Translations under genes and position numbers: made by a program | Shown here: piece after piece, positions 51,824 through 60,185 of the stretch | Layout of the letters: every line of letters starts with the position of its first letter | Numbering within the stretch: the first letter of the stretch is position 1 | Assembly (NCBI GenBank): GCA_033765305.1 | Contig: JANRID010000049.1 | Coordinates: 14,379 to 78,378 of the forward strand | DNA from: RDXT01 sp033765305 | GTDB lineage: Bacteria > Bacteroidota > Bacteroidia > J057 | Direction: 5' to 3' | DNA length: 64,000 nt | The notes under the pieces: generated by a model | Seen by the model: the letters and a program-made list of their open reading frames with translations, nothing else | Database searches by the model: none | What the model was told of the DNA's origin: nothing

Positions 51824-52984
51824 TTACACGACCGGATACTTGAAGGAGGACTTCAGCGCGATGCGCTTGCCGGTGGCCTGCGACTTGCGGGCAGCTTCGA
51901 TCACTTCGAGCACATGCAGGGCATGTTCGGCAGCGATGAGCGGCTCGTCGCCGGTGGCGAGGCTTTCGGAGATGACCGAGGCGCCTTGTTCCCAGACATA
52001 TTCGCCGGGATCGGGCACATAGCGGACCGGTTTTTCGCTTTCGAGGGTCGCCAGGTCCACGCCGAAGGGCGCCCAGTCGTAGCCGATCAGGTTCATGTTG
52101 CCCTTGGTGCCCCAGATGGAAATGGTGGGCTTGTCCTGGCCTTCGCCTTCGTGGCCGTAGGGGTCGAAGTAGTTGAACCCGCACTGCACGTGCGAGAGCA
52201 CGCCGCCGGCATGCTCCATGATGACCATGGCATTGTCTTCGGCCCGGACCTGGATCTCGCCTTTATTATCGGTCTTGCGGCTGGGGGTGACGATGCTCGT
52301 CATGGCGACCACGGAGCGTGCAGGGCCGAGCAGGCCGGTGAGGGTCGCGAGGTTGTACACGCCGAGATCGGGCAGGCTGCCGCCGCCGGGCTCATAGAAA
52401 AATGCCGACCAGTGCGGGCCGAGGTGGCCGTAATGCGCATGCGCAGCCGATACCTGGCCCAGCTTGCCCTCGCGGATGGCGCGGGACATGAAGGCAAACT
52501 GCGGGCTGTTGACCACGGCCGGCGCGCCCCAGATGCGGAGCCCTTTGGCGATGGCCATATCCAGCAGCGCACGGCCTTCCTGATAGGTGTTGGCCATGGG
52601 CTTTTCGCTCCAGACATGCTTGCCGGCAGCCAGCGCTAGCTTGTTGAGACGGCCGTGCTCCTGCATGTCCGTGAGGTTCACGAGCAGGTCGAAGGGCGCG
52701 CCGGCCAGCATCTGGTCGATGTGGGGATAGTGGTTCGGGACCTTGAACTCCTGGGCGCGGCGGGCAGCCCGTTCGGGGATGATGTCGCAGACGCTGACGA
52801 GCTCCACGTAGGGCGACTTGGAGAGGTGGGGCAGGTACATGCCCGATACGCTGCCGCAGCCGATGAGGCCGACGCGGATTTTTTTCTGCGGGCCGGCAAG
52901 GCGCGCAGCTTCGGCAGCCAGCGGGGCAAGCAGGGCGGAGGCAGCCAGTGCGCTGCTGAGTTTCAGAAATTCCTGGCGGTTCAT
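51824..52984 (-). CDS. Gfo/Idh/MocA-family oxidoreductase
   Basis: 386 aa. An N-terminal signal MNRQEFLKLSSALAASALL resembles the Tat leaders common to periplasmic Gfo/Idh proteins of Bacteroidota (normally NRREFLK), but here the second Arg is Gln. The Rossmann NAD(P) domain (about 35-160) has VGLIGCGSVSG and the catalytic-type SEKPMA. The C-terminal GFO_IDH_MocA domain (about 165-370) has GGGSLPDLGVYNLATL with the usual acidic motif. Such enzymes oxidise or epimerise sugars, inositols or related alcohols using a tightly bound cofactor. It is a single gene, divergent from aspartate kinase. Whether it is exported depends on whether the RQ leader works. Confidence 0.88.
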   Translation of the reverse strand: MNRQEFLKLSSALAASALLAPLAAEAARLAGPQKKIRVGLIGCGSVSGMYLPHLSKSPYVELVSVCDIIPERAARRAQEFKVPNHYPHIDQMLAGAPFDLLVNLTDMQEHGRLNKLALAAGKHVWSEKPMANTYQEGRALLDMAIAKGLRIWGAPAVVNSPQFAFMSRAIREGKLGQVSAAHAHYGHLGPHWSAFFYEPGGGSLPDLGVYNLATLTGLLGPARSVVAMTSIVTPSRKTDNKGEIQVRAEDNAMVIMEHAGGVLSHVQCGFNYFDPYGHEGEGQDKPTISIWGTKGNMNLIGYDWAPFGVDLATLESEKPVRYVPDPGEYVWEQGASVISESLATGDEPLIAAEHALHVLEVIEAARKSQATGKRIALKSSFKYPVV

Positions 52985-53090
52985 ATGCGGAGTGTAGTCG
53001 GTTTACAGCCTGAAATCCGGATGAAATTGTGAGGGAATATACAAAAAAGCCATTGTCCTGCACGGAGCAACGGATTGTGCAATCGATCAA

Positions 53091-53122
53091 TTGGCCATCG
53101 GCCTGCCGCTGCGCTATCTTTG
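53091..53122 (+). promoter_or_regulatory. Promoter of the aspartate kinase gene
   Basis: TTG at 53091-53093, 21-base spacer, TATCTTTG at 53115-53122 (exact TAnnTTTG). The ATG follows 30 bases later at 53153. Confidence 0.6.
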
Positions 53123-53152
53123 GCGGTTTTTCCAACTCCACGGTTCAAGCAT

Positions 53153-54424
53153 ATGGGCATACGTGTGATGAAGTTTGGCGGCGCTTCGGTGAAGGATGCC
53201 GCGTCGGTGCGGAATGTAGCGTCGATTATCCGCCGGTTTCTGGATCAGCCGCTGCTGGTGGTCATTTCGGCGATGGATAAGACCACCAATCACCTCGAAA
53301 CCCTGGCCTTTCTGGCGCGGGACGGCAAACAGGCCGAGGCCCTGGAGCAATTTGAGCGGATCAGGCGCTTTCATACCCGACAGGTGCAGGAATTGTTCGC
53401 TGACGCAGCGGCGGATTCAGCCCTGGAACGCATTCAGCCCTATTTTCAGGAAATGGAACGCCTCGTGCAGGGGATTTTGCTGCTCGAAGAGTTTCCGCCC
53501 CGCATCTACGACCGCATCGTGGCCTACGGCGAGCTGCTTTCCACGGTAATTGTGGCCGAATACCTCCGTCTGACCGGTGTTCAGGCGCAATGGCTGGACG
53601 CCCGCGAGCTGATCAAGACCGATGCCACCTGGAAGCAGGCAGGCGTCATCTGGTCGCTCACGCAGGAGCGGATCCGCGCCGGCACCGCGCAGTATCTGCA
53701 CGCCGACCAGGCTGTCATTACCCAGGGCTTCATCGGCTCCACCACCTCCGGCCAGACCACTACCCTGGGCCGGGAGGGCTCCGACTATTCGGGCTCCATC
53801 TTCGCGCATTGCCTCGACGCCGATTCGTTCACCGTCTGGAAAGACGTGCCCGGCATCCTCAATGGCGATCCCCGCATCCGCGAGCACACTGTGAAGCTGG
53901 ATCAGCTCTCGTATGAAGAAGCGGTGGAAATGACCTTCTACGGCGCCAGCGTCATTCACCCCAAGACCATCAAGCCGCTTTACAATAAGCAGATTCCCCT
54001 GAACGTCAAGTGCTTTCTGGATGTGGACGCCGACGGTTCGGTCATTGGCAACGTGCCGGCGCCGGAGCAGATTCCTGCCTACATCGTCAAAAAAGCCCAG
54101 ACCTTCATCCGCATCAAGCCCCGGGACTTTTCCTTCATGGAGGAGCGCCTCATGCGGCAGATCTTCGACCACCTCTACAAGAGCAATGTCAAAGTCAATC
54201 TGGTGCAGAATTCGGCCATTTCGCTGATGCTCTGCGCAGATGACCGCCAGGCGGAAAACCGCGAGCTGGAGTCGCTGCTGATGGACGAGTTTCAGGTGGA
54301 AATGGAAAATGGCCTGCAGCTGTTTACGGTGATCAATTTCACCCTCCAGGATCTCCGGGAGGCTGCCGGTGCCGTAATGGTGCAGCAGCATGAAAACAAA
54401 CTGTTTATTGTCAGGAGAATGTGA
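53153..54424 (+). CDS. lysC: Aspartate kinase (monofunctional)
   Basis: 423 aa from ATG 53153; MKFGGASV at residue 6 is the usual start block of the family, so a start at 53168 is also possible. The kinase domain (about 5-290) has MKFGGASVKDAASVRNVA (nucleotide loop), VVISAMDKTTN, IVAYGELLST, ITQGFIGSTTSGQTTTLGREGSDYSGS and KDVPGILNGDPR. ACT-domain sequence (about 300-423; PAYIVKKAQTFIRIKPRDFSF, NVKVNLVQNSAISLMLCADD) follows and probably binds lysine or threonine for feedback control. It makes aspartyl-phosphate, the first step to lysine, diaminopimelate, threonine and methionine. It is not fused to homoserine dehydrogenase. dapF is 5 kb downstream on the other strand. Confidence 0.95.
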   Translation: MGIRVMKFGGASVKDAASVRNVASIIRRFLDQPLLVVISAMDKTTNHLETLAFLARDGKQAEALEQFERIRRFHTRQVQELFADAAADSALERIQPYFQEMERLVQGILLLEEFPPRIYDRIVAYGELLSTVIVAEYLRLTGVQAQWLDARELIKTDATWKQAGVIWSLTQERIRAGTAQYLHADQAVITQGFIGSTTSGQTTTLGREGSDYSGSIFAHCLDADSFTVWKDVPGILNGDPRIREHTVKLDQLSYEEAVEMTFYGASVIHPKTIKPLYNKQIPLNVKCFLDVDADGSVIGNVPAPEQIPAYIVKKAQTFIRIKPRDFSFMEERLMRQIFDHLYKSNVKVNLVQNSAISLMLCADDRQAENRELESLLMDEFQVEMENGLQLFTVINFTLQDLREAAGAVMVQQHENKLFIVRRM

Positions 54425-54667
54425 CCGGAAAAAATAATATCAGGCAAACGTGCAGAAGCATATGTCTTTTTGTTAACTTGTGCATCGGCATCTGGCAGTC
54501 AAATCTTGCTCCTGAAAGATCAGGGTGCCGGATAGGCCACCTGCGCCCCGGAAGCATTGGCGGACTGGCAGCGTATGCCAGACGGCAGAATGGCATGGGT
54601 TGCAGATTGCAGTTGCCCGGATGCACCCCAATGCAGATATTACGGAATTAAACGTAAGACTTTGCAT
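54425..54667. other. Intergenic region upstream of prolyl oligopeptidase
   Basis: 243 bases, more AT-rich at both ends. No gene with family features; no exact TAnnTTTG element at the usual distance. Confidence 0.35.
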
Positions 54668-56800
54668 ATGCATCTCGACCGGCTTGCTCTGATTTCGCTT
54701 GCAGGCATATTCGCCTCCTGTGCTTCCCCTGATACAATGAAGACCCTCACCTATCCCCCCACTCGGCAGGAGCCGGTGACCGACACGTATTTCGGCACCA
54801 CCGTCCCCGACCCCTACCGCTGGCTCGAAGATGACCGCTCGCCCGAAACCGAGGCCTGGGTTAAAGCCCAGAATGAAGTCACCTTCGGCTACCTCTCCCA
54901 GATTCCGTACCGCGCAGATATCCGAAAACGCCTCGAAGCCCTGAGCAACTATGCACGGGTGATGAATGTGTACAAGGAAGGCCCGAATATTTTCTTCAAC
55001 AAAAACGAAGGCCTGCAGAATCAGTCGGTGCTCTATATCCAGGCCGGGCTCGATGCCCAGCCGGAGGTGCTCATCGACCCTAACCAGCTCTCCGACAAGG
55101 GCACGGTCAGCATCTCGCTGGCCGGCTTCTCCGAAGACCACCGCTATGTGGCGGTCCTGCGCCAGAACGCCGGCTCAGACTGGGGCGAGCTGTCGGTCAT
55201 GGACCTCAGCACCCGCCAGATGCTGCCGGACAAGCTCAGCTGGATCAAGTTTTCGGGCGCAGCCTGGTACGGCAACGGATTTTTCTACTCCCGCTACCCC
55301 GAACCGGCCAGCGGCAAGGAGCTGAGCGCGGCCTCCGAATACCAGCGCGTGTACTACCACAAGCTGGGCGATGCCCAGGAGCAGGATCAGCTTATCTTCG
55401 AGGACCCTTCCCAGCCCAACCGCTACCACAACGTGGACCTCACCGAGGACCGCAAGTACCTCATCCTCTATAAGCGCTCCGGCACCGACGGGTTCGAGAC
55501 CTGGTTCAAGGCGACGGATCTGAAGCCCGGCGGCTTCAAGCCGCTCTTCACGGGCTTCGATCATAAAAACACCGTCATCGACCACGCCGGCGGCAAATTC
55601 ATCGTCCAGACCGATGTGGATGCGCCCCGCTACCGCGTCGTGGCCGTAGATCCGGCCAATCCGGCCCCTGCGGCCTGGGAAACCGTGATCCCGGAAAAAG
55701 CGGAAACCCTCGACGGCGTGACCACCGCCGGCGGCAAGCTCTTCGCTTCCTACCTCAAGAATGCCTGCTCCAGCATCATCCAGTACAATACCGACGGCAG
55801 CGGCGGGCGTGAAATTCAGCTTCCCGCCCTGGGAACCGCTGCCATCAGCGGCGGGCTGCGCGAGGACAGCATCACGTTCTACAGCTTCAGCTCCTTTACC
55901 TTTCCGCCTTCGGTGTACCGCTACAATGTGAATACCGGCGAGTCCTCACTGTTCTTCCGCCCCCAGGTTCCCTTCGATCCGGAGGCCTACGAGACCCGGC
56001 AGGTTTGGTACCCCTCCAGGGACGGCGAGCAGGTTTCGATGTTTATCGTGCACAAAAAAGGCCTGAAGCCTGGCCCCGGCACCCCTGCGCTGCTGTATGG
56101 CTACGGCGGTTTCAATGTCAACCTGACGCCCGGATACAGTTCGTCCCGGATTTTCCTGCTGGAGCAGGGCGGCATCTATGCCATGCCCAACCTGCGCGGC
56201 GGCGGCGAATACGGAGAGGCCTGGCACAAAGCCGGGATGCTGGAGAAAAAGCAAACCGTATTCGATGATTTCATTGCCGCCGGCGAATACCTGATCCGCG
56301 AGGGCTATACCAGCTCCGCGAAGCTGGCCATTGCCGGCGGTTCGAATGGCGGCCTGCTCGTGGGCGCCTGCGCCAATCAGCGCCCCGACCTGTTTCAGGT
56401 GGCCCTGCCCGCCGTGGGCGTGATGGATATGCTGCGCTACCACAAGTTCACCGTCGGCTGGGGCTGGATTCCGGAATATGGCTGCGCCGACAGCAGCGAG
56501 GCGGAGTTCAAGTACTTGTCCGCCTATTCGCCCTACCATAACCTGAAGCCCGGCGTGCACTATCCTGCCACCTTTGTCACCACCGCCGACCACGACGACC
56601 GCGTGGTGCCGGCGCATTCCTTTAAATATGCCGCCCGGATTCAGGAGGTCCAGTCCGGCCCCAGGCCGGTGCTGATCCGCATCGAGACCGATGCCGGCCA
56701 CGGCGCCGGCAAGCCGATTTCCAAGGTGCTGGATGAGGACGCGGATGAATGGGCGTTTATGCTGTGGAATATGGGCATCACGTCCCTGGCCCAGCCGTGA
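54668..56800 (+). CDS. Prolyl oligopeptidase family serine protease (S9A), lipoprotein
   Basis: 710 aa from ATG 54668. A short lipoprotein signal (LAGIFASC) is followed by the family start YPPTRQEPVTDTYFGTTVPDPYRWLED. Residues about 80-420 are the seven-bladed propeller that gates the active site; the C-terminal alpha/beta-hydrolase domain (about 435-710) has YGYGGFNV, LRGGGEYGEAWHKAG, nucleophile Ser559 in GGSNGGLLV, the Asp region TTADHDDRVVPAHS and the His in DAGHGAGK. The triad is complete. It cleaves short peptides after proline. The lipoprotein signal puts it outside the cytoplasm, unusual for eukaryotic relatives but common in Bacteroidota. A hairpin lies 36 bases after the stop. Confidence 0.95.
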   Translation: MHLDRLALISLAGIFASCASPDTMKTLTYPPTRQEPVTDTYFGTTVPDPYRWLEDDRSPETEAWVKAQNEVTFGYLSQIPYRADIRKRLEALSNYARVMNVYKEGPNIFFNKNEGLQNQSVLYIQAGLDAQPEVLIDPNQLSDKGTVSISLAGFSEDHRYVAVLRQNAGSDWGELSVMDLSTRQMLPDKLSWIKFSGAAWYGNGFFYSRYPEPASGKELSAASEYQRVYYHKLGDAQEQDQLIFEDPSQPNRYHNVDLTEDRKYLILYKRSGTDGFETWFKATDLKPGGFKPLFTGFDHKNTVIDHAGGKFIVQTDVDAPRYRVVAVDPANPAPAAWETVIPEKAETLDGVTTAGGKLFASYLKNACSSIIQYNTDGSGGREIQLPALGTAAISGGLREDSITFYSFSSFTFPPSVYRYNVNTGESSLFFRPQVPFDPEAYETRQVWYPSRDGEQVSMFIVHKKGLKPGPGTPALLYGYGGFNVNLTPGYSSSRIFLLEQGGIYAMPNLRGGGEYGEAWHKAGMLEKKQTVFDDFIAAGEYLIREGYTSSAKLAIAGGSNGGLLVGACANQRPDLFQVALPAVGVMDMLRYHKFTVGWGWIPEYGCADSSEAEFKYLSAYSPYHNLKPGVHYPATFVTTADHDDRVVPAHSFKYAARIQEVQSGPRPVLIRIETDAGHGAGKPISKVLDEDADEWAFMLWNMGITSLAQP

Positions 56801-56835
56801 GCGGGACCTTGCCGGCCTCCGGCCGATGAGATGCG

Positions 56836-56877
56836 GTGCGCCAGACGGCTCCGGACTTGCCGGGCGGTCTGGCGCAC
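56836..56877. terminator. Hairpin after the prolyl oligopeptidase gene
   Basis: Perfect 11-bp outer stem (GTGCGCCAGAC / GTCTGGCGCAC) with a 20-base middle that can itself pair (CCGG/CCGG). No T-tract. Confidence 0.5.
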
Positions 56878-56936
56878 GCCGGTGTTAAGAATGTGTGAAG
56901 GCTGGGGAAGGCGCTGGCAAAGCAGGCGGCTGCGCC

Positions 56937-56944
56937 TATCTTTG
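56937..56944 (+). promoter_or_regulatory. -7 element TATCTTTG for the FAD oxidoreductase gene
   Basis: Exact TAnnTTTG, ending 27 bases before the ATG at 56972. Confidence 0.5.
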
Positions 56945-56971
56945 CCCGGGTAATTCCCTTGATTCTGCCCC

Positions 56972-58108
56972 ATGCATCCTGAATTCCAGACGGATACCGT
57001 CATTATAGGCGCAGGCATTGTAGGCCTTGCGCTGGCGTACACCCACGCGCGCGAAGGGCGCCGGGTCACGGTTTTTGAGCGCGAGGCGCGCCCGGTCGGC
57101 GCTTCGATCCGCAACTTCGGTATGGTGTGGCCCATCGGCCAGCCGGCGGGCCCGCTGCTGCGGCGCGCGCTGCGCAGCCGGGAGATCTGGGAGCAGGTGG
57201 CCGTGTCGGCCGGGATCTGGCATGAGCCCCTGGGATCGCTGCATCTGGCCTACCGGGAGGATGAATGGGCAGTGATGGAGGAGTTTGCCGCCGCCTCGGC
57301 GGAGCAGGGCTATGCCTGCGAGCTGCTGAGCCCGGCCCAGACGCTGGAGCTGAGCGCTGCTGCCCATCCGGAGGGGCTGCTGGGCTCGCTCTGGAGCCGC
57401 ACGGAGATGATCGTGGATGCGCGCGAGGTGCCTTCGAAGCTCATCCCCTGGCTCCAGGAAACGTACGGGGTGGAATTCCGCTTTGGTACGGCAGTGACCC
57501 GCATCGGGGAAGGCCGCATCGGAACGGCAGCCGGAACCTGGCGCTTCGATACGGCCTGGGTGTGCAGCGGTGCGGATTTTGAGACGCTGTTTCCGGAGGT
57601 GTTTGCGGATTCAGGTCTGACGAAGTGCAAGCTGCAGATGATGCGCACGGCGCCGCAGCCGGGCGGCTGGCGCATGGGCCCTGCGCTCTGCGGCGGGCTG
57701 ACGCTGACGCATTATGCCTCGTTTGCTTCCTGTGCCACCCTCCCCGCGCTCAAAGCGCGTATCCGCACCGAGACGCCCTGGTTTCCGGAATGGGGCATCC
57801 ACGTGATGATGTCGCAGAATGGCCTGGGCGAGCTGGTGATCGGCGATACGCATGAATATGGCCCGACGCATGATCCCTTTCTGCGGGAAGAGCTGAACCA
57901 GTATATCCTGGACTACCTGGCCGGCATGGCCCGGATGCCCGATGCGCAGATTGCGGAGCGCTGGTATGGGGTGTATGCGAAGTCCACGCGCGGCGGTTCG
58001 GAGTTTCTGGCGCATCCGCTGCCGGGGGTGACGGTGGTGACGGGGGTAGGGGGAGCAGGGATGACGATGTCGTTCGGGCTGGCGGAGGAGCTGGTGCAGG
58101 GGAGCTAA
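56972..58108 (+). CDS. FAD-dependent oxidoreductase of the TIGR03364 (aminophosphonate-linked) type
   Basis: 378 aa. The N-terminal FAD-binding Rossmann motif VIIGAGIVGLALAYTHAREG is followed by RPVGASIRNFGMVWPIGQPAG, a block I associate with the TIGR03364 clade of DadA/glycine-oxidase-like enzymes. The middle has the substrate domain (REDEWAVMEEFAA, SRTEMIVDAREVPSKLI) and the C-terminus GVTVVTGVGGAGMTMSFGLAEEL binds FAD. Known of this clade: it is usually encoded beside the PhnX-like hydrolase and is proposed, and in some cases shown, to oxidise aminoethylphosphonate-type amines to the oxo-phosphonate. That hydrolase is in this window at 431-1117. An ordinary D-amino-acid or sarcosine-type oxidase remains possible. 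Confidence 0.82.
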   Translation: MHPEFQTDTVIIGAGIVGLALAYTHAREGRRVTVFEREARPVGASIRNFGMVWPIGQPAGPLLRRALRSREIWEQVAVSAGIWHEPLGSLHLAYREDEWAVMEEFAAASAEQGYACELLSPAQTLELSAAAHPEGLLGSLWSRTEMIVDAREVPSKLIPWLQETYGVEFRFGTAVTRIGEGRIGTAAGTWRFDTAWVCSGADFETLFPEVFADSGLTKCKLQMMRTAPQPGGWRMGPALCGGLTLTHYASFASCATLPALKARIRTETPWFPEWGIHVMMSQNGLGELVIGDTHEYGPTHDPFLREELNQYILDYLAGMARMPDAQIAERWYGVYAKSTRGGSEFLAHPLPGVTVVTGVGGAGMTMSFGLAEELVQGS

Positions 58109-58110
58109 GG

Positions 58111-58151
58111 GCCGGATTTCGGGCGGCGGGCGGGGCTGCGGGTAATCCGGC
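58111..58151. terminator. Inverted repeat after the FAD oxidoreductase gene
   Basis: GCCGGATT (58111-58118) and AATCCGGC (58144-58151) pair perfectly around a GC-rich 25-base middle. No T-tract, so terminator function is uncertain. Confidence 0.4.
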
Positions 58152-58233
58152 GCGGCCGCGGGCCTGCCAGCCAGGATTGCGATAGCAGCCCGATCTTGCG
58201 CAGGAAAAATGGCATGATGCTTCCGTCTTTTTC

Positions 58234-58241
58234 TATATTGC
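58234..58241 (+). promoter_or_regulatory. -7 element TATATTGC immediately before the ion-channel gene
   Basis: TATATTGC ends 3 bases before the ATG at 58245; if used, the transcript would be nearly leaderless. Confidence 0.35.
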
Positions 58242-58244
58242 GCC

Positions 58245-59213
58245 ATGCACAGGCGCTTGATCCTTTTGCTATGGGCCGCCACCGGCGTCCTCTTTGCGCA
58301 GCCCGATCCTTCCGGCAGCCCCCAGACCGTGTACACCGGCCTCTACCTGATGAATGTGTACGATCTCAACATGAACGAGCACTCGTTTCATGCCGATTTT
58401 TATCTCTGGTTCCGCTGGACGGGAGATAAGGATCCCATGCAGATCGAATTTGTCAATGCGGTCGAAAAATGGAGCATCACCCAGACCGTATTTTACGATT
58501 CGGCGGTGGTCCTGCCGGACGGATCGTACTACAACGGCATGCGCATCGAGGGCCGGTTTTATCATCCCTTCGTGCTGAACCGCTTCCCGCTGGACCGCCA
58601 CCAGCTCCAGATTCAGATCGAGCACACCGATTATCCGGCAGATTCGCTGCGCTTTGTGCCGGATACGGCCCGCAGCCTCTACCGTCCGGATATGCAGCTT
58701 CCAGGCTGGAAGGTGCAGCACGCGGAGGTGCAGATGGTGGACAACCGCTATCAGACGGATTTCGGACGTGCCGATGAAGGCATGCGGGCCTTCAGCGAGA
58801 TCACCTTCCGCCTGCGGCTGGCCCGTCCGCTGAGCTATTTTCTGCTCAAGCTCATGCTGCCGCTGACGGTCGTGGTGCTGGCCAGCCTGGGCGCCTTTCT
58901 CATTACGCCTTCCTACATCGATGCCCGTATTTCCCTGCCCATTGCCGGGCTGCTTTCGGCGGTATTTCTCCAGCAATCCTACAGCGCGGCCCTGCCCGAT
59001 GTGGGATACATGGTGCTGATGGACAAAATCTACCTGCTGAGCTATGTGCTGATTGCCGGGATGCTGATGCGCATCATCATCTCCAGCAATCAGGCGCGGC
59101 TGGCGCCGGAGGAGGCAAGCCTCGCGCGGATTCTCCGCCGCGACCTCCGGCTGGGATTCCTGTTCTTCGGGGTCTATATGCTGATCTGGCTGGCGCTGGT
59201 GCTGGGCGGCTGA
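58245..59213 (+). CDS. Pentameric ligand-gated ion channel homologue (Cys-loop receptor superfamily)
   Basis: 322 aa. Signal peptide (1-18, ending LLWAATGVLFAQ). An extracellular beta-sandwich ligand-binding domain (about 25-195) has strands such as HADFYLWFRWTGDKDP and FYHPFVLNRFPLDRHQLQIQ, where F114-P115-L116-D117 matches the conserved FPxD of the family's loop. Four membrane helices follow: TM1 196-220, TM2 226-248, TM3 254-280 and TM4 301-322. TM2 ends in ALPDVGYM, like NLP in GLIC; counting back, Asp226 falls at the -2' ring that selects cations. There is no cysteine anywhere, as in prokaryotic members. It should form a homopentameric channel in the inner membrane gated from the periplasm. 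Its 3' end overlaps dapF by 40 bases, convergently. Confidence 0.88.
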   Translation: MHRRLILLLWAATGVLFAQPDPSGSPQTVYTGLYLMNVYDLNMNEHSFHADFYLWFRWTGDKDPMQIEFVNAVEKWSITQTVFYDSAVVLPDGSYYNGMRIEGRFYHPFVLNRFPLDRHQLQIQIEHTDYPADSLRFVPDTARSLYRPDMQLPGWKVQHAEVQMVDNRYQTDFGRADEGMRAFSEITFRLRLARPLSYFLLKLMLPLTVVVLASLGAFLITPSYIDARISLPIAGLLSAVFLQQSYSAALPDVGYMVLMDKIYLLSYVLIAGMLMRIIISSNQARLAPEEASLARILRRDLRLGFLFFGVYMLIWLALVLGG

Positions 59214-60031
59214 GCCGGGACTTCTGAGTCCCGGCTCCGGTACACCCCGTCGAACACCCGTTCGGCAGGCCCGGTCAGCAAGACCCGCTCGGTTTCCGCG
59301 CCGAAATCCGATACCCGCACTGCCAGCTCCCCGCCGGGCGTGCGGATCTGCACGCTGCCCTGCCCGCCTGCTGCCAATCCGCTGCGGATGAGCCAGGTAT
59401 ACGCGGCTGCGGTCACGCCGGTGCCGCAGCTCAGGGTCTCGGCCTCCACGCCGCGCTCGTACGTGCGCACCCGCAGGGCCTGCGGCCCGTCGGCCTGCAC
59501 GAAGTTCACATTCAGCCCGCCGGGCGCAAACGCAGCATCGTAGCGGATGCGGCGGCCTTCAGTATCCACCGCCAGCTGTTCGAGCCCCTCCGGGAGGAAA
59601 GCCACATAATGCGGCGATCCGGTATGGAGAAATACACGGTCTTCGCCCAGCACCCGGTACCCGTAGGGCCGGATCATCTCCAGCTCCACCAGCCCGCCAG
59701 GCAGAATCCGGTAGGCATGCGGGCCGTCCACGGCCAGAAAGCGGCCTGCTGCACCTGCTGCGCCGATGGCGGCGGCGAAGGCCGCCAGGCAGCGCCCGCC
59801 ATTGCCGCACATGGTGCTCTCATGGCCGTCGGAGTTGAAGTACTGCATCCGGAAATCGGCCTCCTGCGAAGGCAGCAGGCAGATCAGGCCATCCGCGCCG
59901 ATGCCGAAGCGGCGGTCGCAGAGCAGGGCCACCTGCTCCGGGGCCGTCCAGCGGGCATCGACGCCCGCGCGCCCGTCGAGCAGGATGAAATCGTTGCCCG
60001 TGCCCTGGTATTTGGAGAAATACAGATCCAT
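59174..60031 (-). CDS. dapF: Diaminopimelate epimerase
   Basis: 285 aa from ATG 60031. The two-fold symmetric DapF fold shows both catalytic cysteines: Cys75 in TMCGNGGRC and Cys202 in LSCGTGVTA, with FSKYQGTGNDFILLDG at the N-terminus and GGLNVNFVQ in the second half. It interconverts LL- and meso-diaminopimelate for lysine and peptidoglycan. The last ~20 residues (RSRDSEVPAQPPSTSASQIS) extend past the usual end (TGPAERVFDGVY) and are encoded antisense to the last membrane helix of the ion-channel gene, the two genes overlapping tail to tail by 40 bases. A -7-like CATATTTG lies 3 bases upstream of the ATG. Confidence 0.95.
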   Translation of the reverse strand: MDLYFSKYQGTGNDFILLDGRAGVDARWTAPEQVALLCDRRFGIGADGLICLLPSQEADFRMQYFNSDGHESTMCGNGGRCLAAFAAAIGAAGAAGRFLAVDGPHAYRILPGGLVELEMIRPYGYRVLGEDRVFLHTGSPHYVAFLPEGLEQLAVDTEGRRIRYDAAFAPGGLNVNFVQADGPQALRVRTYERGVEAETLSCGTGVTAAAYTWLIRSGLAAGGQGSVQIRTPGGELAVRVSDFGAETERVLLTGPAERVFDGVYRSRDSEVPAQPPSTSASQISI

Positions 60032-60185
60032 GCGCAAATATGCACCTTGCCGGCTTAGTAGAGAAAAATCCGCTCCCGGAAGATCTTCCGGAAGCCTCCG
60101 CCGAAAATCCGAAGCCGGCGCTAACCTCCGGCCTGGCCCAGGCGTTTAATCGGATGCCAGATTCGGATGACAGAAAAACAGCGTG

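Noticed and set aside
54421..54651. Small 76-codon open frame between aspartate kinase and prolyl oligopeptidase
   Set aside because: It starts at GTG inside the stop of the kinase, has a Cys/Arg-rich translation and no recognisable feature.
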